A DNA stretch of 64,000 nt. Origin: Sporopachydermia quercuum. Lineage: Eukaryota; Ascomycota; Sporopachydermiomycetes; Sporopachydermiales; Sporopachydermiaceae. The notes below the pieces were generated by a model. The model had not been told where the DNA came from. It saw nothing but the letters and a program-made list of their open reading frames with translations, and made no database searches. Position 1 is the stretch's first letter, and the number at the start of each line of letters is the position of its first letter. The position numbers and the translations under genes were made by a program. Location: contig BCGN01000011.1 of assembly GCA_001599295.1 (NCBI GenBank), positions 248,001 to 312,000 on the forward strand. The letters are read 5' to 3'. This document shows positions 57,900-64,000 of this stretch, one piece after another.

Positions 57900-59487
57900 C
57901 AGCTTTTCTGATAGAACAGTTACTGAAAGAAACGAATGACACTTGAACAAAAAAAGAGAGTGGCACAAATTTAGAAATGTTAACTAAGCGTTTCTAGTAT
58001 AATACAGAGAGCAAAGCAGAAATGTGACGACGTTTCCCGTTCAAACCCGTTCGAAGCCTAATGTTGGGTCATTATGTGGAGCAGTCTAGCAAAAGGATGA
58101 CATACGAATCAATTGGACAGTCCTGACAAAAATTAAGTCTAGTACAGGGAAGTCAAGACATGAAATGACAGACAAACTCAGTTTTTCACCTCGGTCTGAA
58201 AGCGGAAATAATAATCAGATATAATATCCAGTTTGATTGTGTTACCTCGGACAATCGGTTCGAACTGGCATTCGATAGAAATAACTATATCAAATTGGCA
58301 TGGTTATAGGGGAGATAAGTAGTTTATTTACCCAAAGCACAATCTAAACAGTTGAAAATATTGGTTTCATCGAGTAGTAGGCGTCCATATATTTACAAAA
58401 TAGTCAATTGGAAACAGCGGAGTTTCCTAGTTCAACCAATACCGTTCACCCCCAATTAGCCATTAGGCCGAGATACATGAGTTTATGTAGTTGTAGGTAT
58501 TGAGCACTTTAGCATTTTTTGATTTTGATAATTGCTTCTCCGATAATCAGTAATATGCTTATAAACATCTCAGATTCTCATACAATTTAGGCAATTGATT
58601 TGAATTTTGATTATTTATAAATATTGGATTATTAATTTTATCTCATAAATATAAAAATCTTTCTGTTCCGTTTGTCATCTCATTCTACTAAAACAATTTA
58701 GTTTGACCTGTGGAAAGTGAAAATTCTCTCCACTCCTCCGGACCGAGAAACAAATCATTTCAATGTTCAAGCCGCTTTTAACTACCACACCAATGATGCA
58801 ATCAGTATCCAACCAGTATTATATATCTAAAATTTATTCAATTATCATTTAATCATTCTAATAACACACTCTATTTTGTTTATCAAACGACTAATCTAAG
58901 CAATTTATCCAACCAAGTCATTACCATCTCATCGGTCATATGATGATCTTATCCGTACATACTTAATGTTGGCGGTATACAAAACAATCAGAAACGAAAA
59001 GCACAAACATTTAGTTGAATCAAGTACCCCCAGTGCATATAAACATATCACATAGAAAACACAATTGGATATTAAATTTTTATAGATATATATAATGAAT
59101 TGATAGACATTTTTATCTTCATATCAGTGAAAAGTTCTTTCAAGCTCACTGATTTGTTATCAACTACCGAATCTCATCGTGACATTTGTTCTCTACATAG
59201 ATTTTAATCCGAAACTGCCTTTCCTGGATATCAGAAAACACTACTTAAATTCCCCACATCCCCACTTTTTCACTCCCTTCTTTTTTGGTTGAAAGAGTTG
59301 TGTTTACTTCTTCTCAAATGTATATATAACAACTCATTTTCTCTATTCTCAATTGTTGGAATCTAGTTAGCTTATTACTGCTTTATGTTTTTTTTTGTAG
59401 AGATACCGGAGTTATAGGTGTTTTGCACTTTACTGGTTTGTCTGTTCAATTGATCAAGAGGAGAGTGTAACATAAATTATTTAAACC
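57900..59487. promoter_or_regulatory. upstream region of CAT2
   Basis: 1.6 kb with no supported gene. A CTCCGGACCGAG element at about 58736-58747 has the paired CGG/CCG look of a zinc-cluster factor site, unassigned. A B-box-like GGTTCGAACTGG at 58258 has no tRNA around it. Confidence 0.4.
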
Positions 59488-61365
59488 ATGTTGAGAACAT
59501 CAGTTAGAACTGTGAGATACTTCTCATCTTCCATTGCCAGAAAGTCAGGGCAAGTTCCCCCTGGATATGTGGAAAACTTGGCAAAAGGAGCAATGCTTCG
59601 ATTTCAAGATTCCTTACCGAAGTTACCTGTTCCTACTCTTGCGGAAACTTGTGATAAGTACTTGAGATCAGTTCAACCACTTACGACCGATGCTGAATTT
59701 AATAAGACCAAGAATGCCGTGGAAGAATTTTTGGCTCAAGGATCATTGGCACATACATTGCAAACCCGACTGTTAGAGAAATCACAAGATCCCAACGTAC
59801 GAAACTGGCTATACGATTGGTGGAATGATGCTGCTTATCTTTGCTATAGAGGACCAGTTGTACCTTATGTATCTTATTTCTACTCTTACAAGAACGATCC
59901 AGCTCGAACTGAACCCGCCAAAAGAGCTGCAGCTATCGTTTCAGCTGTTTTGACTTTTAAGCACGAAGTTGATACCAAATCATTGGAACCTGATTACATG
60001 AAAGGCTTGCCAATGTGTATGGATTCGTTCAAATATATGTTCAATGTTTGCAGAATACCCGCTGAAGGCAGAGATTACCCTAAAAGCTATTCTGAAGCTG
60101 AAAACAAATTCTTTCTTGTAATCAGGAAGAACAGATTCTACAAGGTTTATCATGAGGTCGACGGTAAAGTATTGACCACTGGTGAATTAGAAGTGTTATT
60201 CAATAAGATCTACAATCAAACCGCTGATTTAGCTGAAGCTCCTGGGGTTGGTTTATTAACCTCTGAACATCGTGATAAATGGACTAACTTCCGTAAGAAT
60301 CTCGTTACTGGAAGTGCTACAAATGAAAAATCATTGGAAGCAATTCAAGCATCATCCTTTGTAATCTGTTTAGATAATGCCACACCAACTACATCCGAGG
60401 AAAAAGCTCATCAATACTGGCATGGTGATGGTGCTAATAGATTCTATGACAAGCCTCTTCAATTCATCATCAACGACAACGGTACTGCTGGTTTCATGGG
60501 AGAGCATTCTATGATGGACGGTACTCCTACTCATAGAATCAATGACTATATCTGTGATGTAATCAAGGGCAACAAGATTGAGCTTTCTGAAGTTGTTCGT
60601 GATGATGTAGTAGCTGGTGCTGAACCACAGGAATTGCCATTCGAAATCTCCGAACAAGTTGCTTCAGATATCGAAGAAGCATATACAGATTTTGATAACG
60701 AAATCCGTCTTCACGACCTTAAAGTCTTTGACTATCAAACCTATGGTAAAAACCAAATCAAGAAGTTCAAAGTGTCTCCTGATGCCTACATTCAAATGAT
60801 CATTCAACTCGCATATTATAAACTCGTCGGTAAGAGCAATCCTACCTATGAATCAGCTACCACTCGTCGTTTCCAACAAGGTAGAACCGAAACATGCAGG
60901 TCTGTTTCAAACGAGTCTGTTGCATTTGTTAAGACTATGAGTGACCCTTCAGCATCCAATGAATCCAAATACGAAGCTGCAATTGCTGCTATNAAGGCAC
61001 ATTCTAAATACATTGCTGATGCTTCTGACGGCAAGGGTGTCGACAGACATTTGTTTGGTCTTCGTAAATTAATAAAGTCTGACGAAAAAACACCTGCCTT
61101 ATTCAGGGACCCTAGTTTCACGTACTCTGGTTCGTGGTACCTTTCTACATCTCAATTGTCATCGGCTCACTTTGATGGATATGGTTGGTCACAAGTAATT
61201 GATACTGGGTTTGGATTAGCATATATGATCAACCCTGATTCACTCCATGTTAATATTGTCTCTAAGAAATTAGGAGTTGAAAAGATGGCCGAAAAACTTA
61301 CTGAAGCTGCCGATGAAATATTTCTTGTTTTCCAGAAACAGCTTGGTGAACAAGCAAAGCTTTAA
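59488..61365 (+). CDS. CAT2: carnitine O-acetyltransferase, mitochondrial and peroxisomal
   Basis: Transfers acetyl groups between CoA and carnitine, moving acetyl units from peroxisomes into mitochondria. It has 625 aa. The N-terminus MLRTSVRTVRYFSSSIARK is a mitochondrial presequence and the C-terminus ends EQAKL, a PTS1-type AKL, the same pair of signals as S. cerevisiae Cat2. A second Met at residue 36 (MLRFQDSLPKLPVPTL) could serve a presequence-less peroxisomal form, as in yeast. Signatures: choline/carnitine acyltransferase start LPKLPVPTL, NWLYDWWNDAAYLCYRG, catalytic His340 in GEHSMMDGTPT, FYDKPLQFI, GRTETCRSVS, and STSQLSSAHFDGYGWSQV. There is no intron. One N in codon 503. Confidence 0.97.
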   Translation: MLRTSVRTVRYFSSSIARKSGQVPPGYVENLAKGAMLRFQDSLPKLPVPTLAETCDKYLRSVQPLTTDAEFNKTKNAVEEFLAQGSLAHTLQTRLLEKSQDPNVRNWLYDWWNDAAYLCYRGPVVPYVSYFYSYKNDPARTEPAKRAAAIVSAVLTFKHEVDTKSLEPDYMKGLPMCMDSFKYMFNVCRIPAEGRDYPKSYSEAENKFFLVIRKNRFYKVYHEVDGKVLTTGELEVLFNKIYNQTADLAEAPGVGLLTSEHRDKWTNFRKNLVTGSATNEKSLEAIQASSFVICLDNATPTTSEEKAHQYWHGDGANRFYDKPLQFIINDNGTAGFMGEHSMMDGTPTHRINDYICDVIKGNKIELSEVVRDDVVAGAEPQELPFEISEQVASDIEEAYTDFDNEIRLHDLKVFDYQTYGKNQIKKFKVSPDAYIQMIIQLAYYKLVGKSNPTYESATTRRFQQGRTETCRSVSNESVAFVKTMSDPSASNESKYEAAIAAXKAHSKYIADASDGKGVDRHLFGLRKLIKSDEKTPALFRDPSFTYSGSWYLSTSQLSSAHFDGYGWSQVIDTGFGLAYMINPDSLHVNIVSKKLGVEKMAEKLTEAADEIFLVFQKQLGEQAKL

Positions 61366-61765
61366 GCAGTTTGGTTACCATTTAATAACATATTTATAAA
61401 TATAGATCTGAAATGAATTATATACGTTGTTATGTCAGTTTCTCGACCATAGATTATTAGTACACCTTCCAATTGGTTTACTTCAAATAGTCAAATGCGT
61501 AAAACATGCAATAATCACTAGTTTAAACATCCGCCAATGGTAATACAACTATTGATCCATTATTTTGCTATACCACTCAATTGTAAGTTAACAAATGTAC
61601 AAACTAAGTAAATGTGTAGATTCGGAAATCAATATCATCTCATTCAATCACTATTATGTAAAAAATTCATCAACATCGTTCTACTAATTAAAGATTCTCT
61701 GAATATTTTCTTTCCTCCATTTCGATCATCACGTTTATATACAAGTCAAATACCGAGCCTTTTCT
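61366..61765. other. convergent intergenic region (CAT2 / COX23)
   Basis: 3' flanks of two converging genes. Plus-strand open stretch 61612-61842 overlaps COX23 exon 2 antisense and is not a gene. Confidence 0.5.
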
Positions 61766-62274
61766 TTACCACCAATTTCCGTTCCTTCTATCACTACCTC
61801 TTTGACTTAACCAGGCTTTTTTACATTCTCTGTACGCCTTGAAATACTCCCAGCACTTTTCTTTATCATAGTCGTTTCTTTCTAAACATTTTATTGACAT
61901 GTTGGACGATTCTCTACAAGGATCATAGAACTGTGAAGGTTGTTTCCTATATTAGTGAGTTAGTATCAACATCATCTTGTTTAGGCAGTAAAGGTTTTTC
62001 CCTATTAGCATCACCAGCTTGTGATATAGCATAGGTACATTAGCGGAAACATCACATACGCTCTGAAGGCATTCTTATGTTCATCATCTACTGGGTTGTC
62101 AGGATAAAACTTGTAACTCCCAGTGGAATCTTTTTGAGTAAACTTCACTCTATTTATGTCATAATCCACCTTGCCTTCATCACTAATGCCCTTAGTAGAA
62201 TATTCCTTTGGTGTCACCAAACTCCTCTGATTATTATCAAGAGGAGGCGAAGAGGTAGATTCTGACGATGCCAT
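61766..62274 (-). CDS. COX23: COX23, twin CX9C protein for cytochrome oxidase assembly, two exons
   Basis: Intermembrane-space protein imported by Mia40, needed for complex IV assembly. Exons 62274-62060 and 61946-61766 flank a 113-nt intron (GTATGT, TACTAAC, TATAG), giving 131 aa. Exon 1 supplies the disordered N-terminus and [18 protein letters not shown]. Exon 2 supplies [18 protein letters not shown] (first CX9C) and, after [21 protein letters not shown] (second CX9C), then [16 protein letters not shown] and [11 protein letters not shown] are characteristic of Cox23. Without the splice, exon 1 reads into a false 87-codon frame and all the cysteines are lost. Divergent from NCS2. Confidence 0.95.
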
Positions 62275-62825
62275 TGGAAGTACTGGAAAATCAAATCAAA
62301 TAACAGTAAACACACTAAACTGTGTCTACAATACAAATTACTAACAACCAAATAAACTAAGCTTTCTGCAAGTCACCATCTCCAAATTTTTTACTAGTCT
62401 CCTATTGCCTACACATATCACTTGGAGATTACAGATTACTTTGGCTTGTTGGTGATTGAATGANAATGAATCCTCAGAGACGAAACAGCTTCAGAACCCC
62501 CTCAAAAAAGACAGCACATGAAGTCTCATCTCAAAGTTAAGTTTAACCTCAAGTAGCTAATCTCCCAATGGGAAAGTCAAACCTAAACAACTTTTGTGTA
62601 AGTCGAAAAGAATAATTCTGGAAACAGAGAAAAAAAAGTCATCAAGTGCATGTGAAGAGTTCCGAATGATGAACAAAAAATTTGGGACTGGTAATAGGAG
62701 CTCTGATGATTGATCTATAATATTGAAGATACTGAGAATAGAGAATTGAATTTTTGGATATTTTGTGCTTAATAATTAATTAGTAAGCTAATAAGAGAGT
62801 GAGAGTAAACAGTTCAGCTTAAGTA
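62275..62825. promoter_or_regulatory. divergent promoter region COX23 / NCS2
   Basis: 550 bp shared upstream region, one N. No gene or recognised motif. Confidence 0.5.
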
Positions 62826-64000
62826 ATGAGTGTCAGAGAATCTGGATCAGGTATGTTGATTATTATTAACTATCAGCAGTAGGATAATGCCTTATTTGGC
62901 GTATAACTTATTGGTGGTGGGAAAAAAGCAAAATGAGAGAAGTTTGCTTATTTTCTTCAAGAACATAATTCTAACTGCTGTTCAGACGTTCTTTGTAAGA
63001 GATGCAAGAAAGAACAATCAATTTTGGTCTCAAGAAAAGAGCCTTTTTGCAAGTAAGTAACCTGGCGATAGTACTCACTCGTTGTAAAAGGTGGAGATCA
63101 AAGGATGAGAGCCGCAGACTTTAAGTAAAGCGACCAAATATTAACAAGCATGCAGATCATGCTTTCTGAGGTTTCTTAGGGGTAAGCAGAGAAAAGCTCT
63201 AGATAATTACAAAGTAGACTGGAAAAGTGAAGATGGAAGTGAACCAACTGTGCTATTACCTTTGTCGCTTGGTAAAAACTCTTTAACACTTCTAGACATG
63301 GTAGCTGATTTGTTAAGAGAACAGAAAGCGCACAACAGAGGGCGCAGAGGATTTAAACTAATTGCAGTTATAATTGATGAGTCGGATGCTTTCAGAAAGA
63401 CCGCCACAACTGATGTTAAGAACCGTTTGGATCGACTGAAAGTGAGATATGAAAACGAATGCAAAATCTATTATATCAACATAAGAAGTTATATAATGAA
63501 TCAAAATTTAAGTGAGATCATAATGGATGAACATTATCATACAACAGTCAAAACTGATAAGATTCCGGATGATAAGTTAGAACAAATGCCCTTTGACTAC
63601 ATATTGCAACAACTAGGCCCCAGAACATCAATTCAAGATACCATAAGCATATTCCGACGAAGAATAGTCATTGAAACAGCTAAAAAGTTTTCCTGCACAA
63701 CTATCATTTGGGGTCATTCCATGACAAAATTAGCAGAACTTGTCTTATCATTAACCACTAAGGGTAAGGGAAATATAATAGCGAGAGAACTTTCAGAGTA
63801 TAACGAAGCTGTTGAGCCTGTCACCCAAATGTATCAAATCCATCCTCTGAGAGATATTTTAGCATCAGAAATTGATCACTATATCGATCTTCAGAATTTG
63901 TCAGAGTTAGTTCTTGATTTCTCACCTTTAGACCCTAAGATAAGCTCAAGACAATTAACAATTGATGAATTGACAAAACAGTATTTTCAGTCTATATCAG
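62826..64000 (+). CDS. NCS2: NCS2/CTU2, cytoplasmic tRNA 2-thiolation protein, 5' part, three exons
   Basis: Partner of Ncs6 in thiolating the wobble uridine (U34) of tRNA-Lys, -Glu and -Gln with sulphur from Urm1. Exons 62826-62850, 62986-63052 and 63156 to beyond the window. Introns of 135 nt (GTATGT, CTAAC, TTCAG) and 103 nt (GTAAGT, TTAAC, TGCAG). Spliced, the N-terminus has two zinc-type pairs, CKRC (12/15) and CKSC (30/33). FLRFLRGKQRK, VLLPLSLGKNSLTLLDMVAD, TIIWGHSMTKLAELVLSL and TKGKGNIIA follow, all Ncs2-specific; MTKL replaces the catalytic ATP-pyrophosphatase region of active Ncs6. About 310 residues are present; the C-terminus is cut by the window end. Confidence 0.94.

Noticed and set aside
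58250-58275. B-box-like GGTTCGAACTGG suggesting a tRNA
   Set aside because: No pairing T stem, A box or acceptor stem around it.
8741-63500. a co-regulated cluster of mitochondrial genes
   Set aside because: The mitochondrial genes are interspersed with unrelated ones, in mixed orientation, without shared promoters or motifs that I could see.

Overview
This is a nuclear segment from an AT-rich budding yeast (Saccharomycotina). It has yeast-type housekeeping genes, short introns with GTATGT/GTAAGT donors and CTAAC/TTAAC-like branch sites, and an intron-bearing tRNA-Tyr. It carries a complex I subunit gene (23 kDa, two 4Fe-4S), which Saccharomycetaceae have lost, and a COP9 signalosome subunit 2. 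CTG codons fall at conserved leucines (the LNRP motif of enoyl-CoA hydratase, the PGLG motif of the ammonium permease) and a tRNA-Leu(AAG) is present, so CUG is read as leucine and this is not a CUG-Ser or CUG-Ala yeast. Introns are frequent for a yeast: 13 confident spliceosomal introns in 7 genes. I cannot name the species.

Layout. 1-8.2 kb: an SFL1-like HSF-domain regulator with a very long (4.1 kb) upstream region, then a four-exon CENP-W gene. 8.7-15.7 kb: BCS1 (complex III assembly AAA protein) and UBP2 (ubiquitin protease). 16-20 kb: a possible small two-exon gene, VPS74 (Golgi PI4P effector), and the complex I TYKY subunit. 20.8-22.3 kb: five tandem 258-268 bp LTR-like units ending 11 bp before tRNA-Leu(AAG). 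22.7-27.6 kb: an FRE/NOX-type haem oxidoreductase, tRNA-Tyr(GTA) and a putative mitochondrial protein. 28.8-38.5 kb: OSH1/SWH1 (oxysterol-binding protein, 4-codon first exon), a 4.3 kb gene-poor stretch and an ammonium permease. 39.2-46.2 kb: four-exon CSN2, an unidentified acidic protein and RRP40 (exosome cap). 47-57.1 kb: FIG4 with a very long C-terminal tail, mitochondrial enoyl-CoA hydratase (three exons) and TOM70. 57.6-64 kb: a doubtful small membrane-protein exon, CAT2 (carnitine acetyltransferase with signals for mitochondria and peroxisome), two-exon COX23, and the 5' part of three-exon NCS2 running off the end.

There is no operon-like organisation. Several genes serve mitochondria (BCS1, complex I TYKY, enoyl-CoA hydratase, TOM70, CAT2, COX23), and others serve phosphoinositide/Golgi traffic (VPS74, OSH1, FIG4). 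These look like ordinary eukaryotic neighbours and not a cluster. I saw no new multi-gene system. The most useful discoveries are genes that simple ORF reading misses or truncates because of introns: CENP-W, the split starts of OSH1, CSN2, BCS1, COX23 and NCS2, and perhaps two more small spliced genes. Isolated N bases are scattered through the window, including inside genes, and are treated here as uncalled bases.
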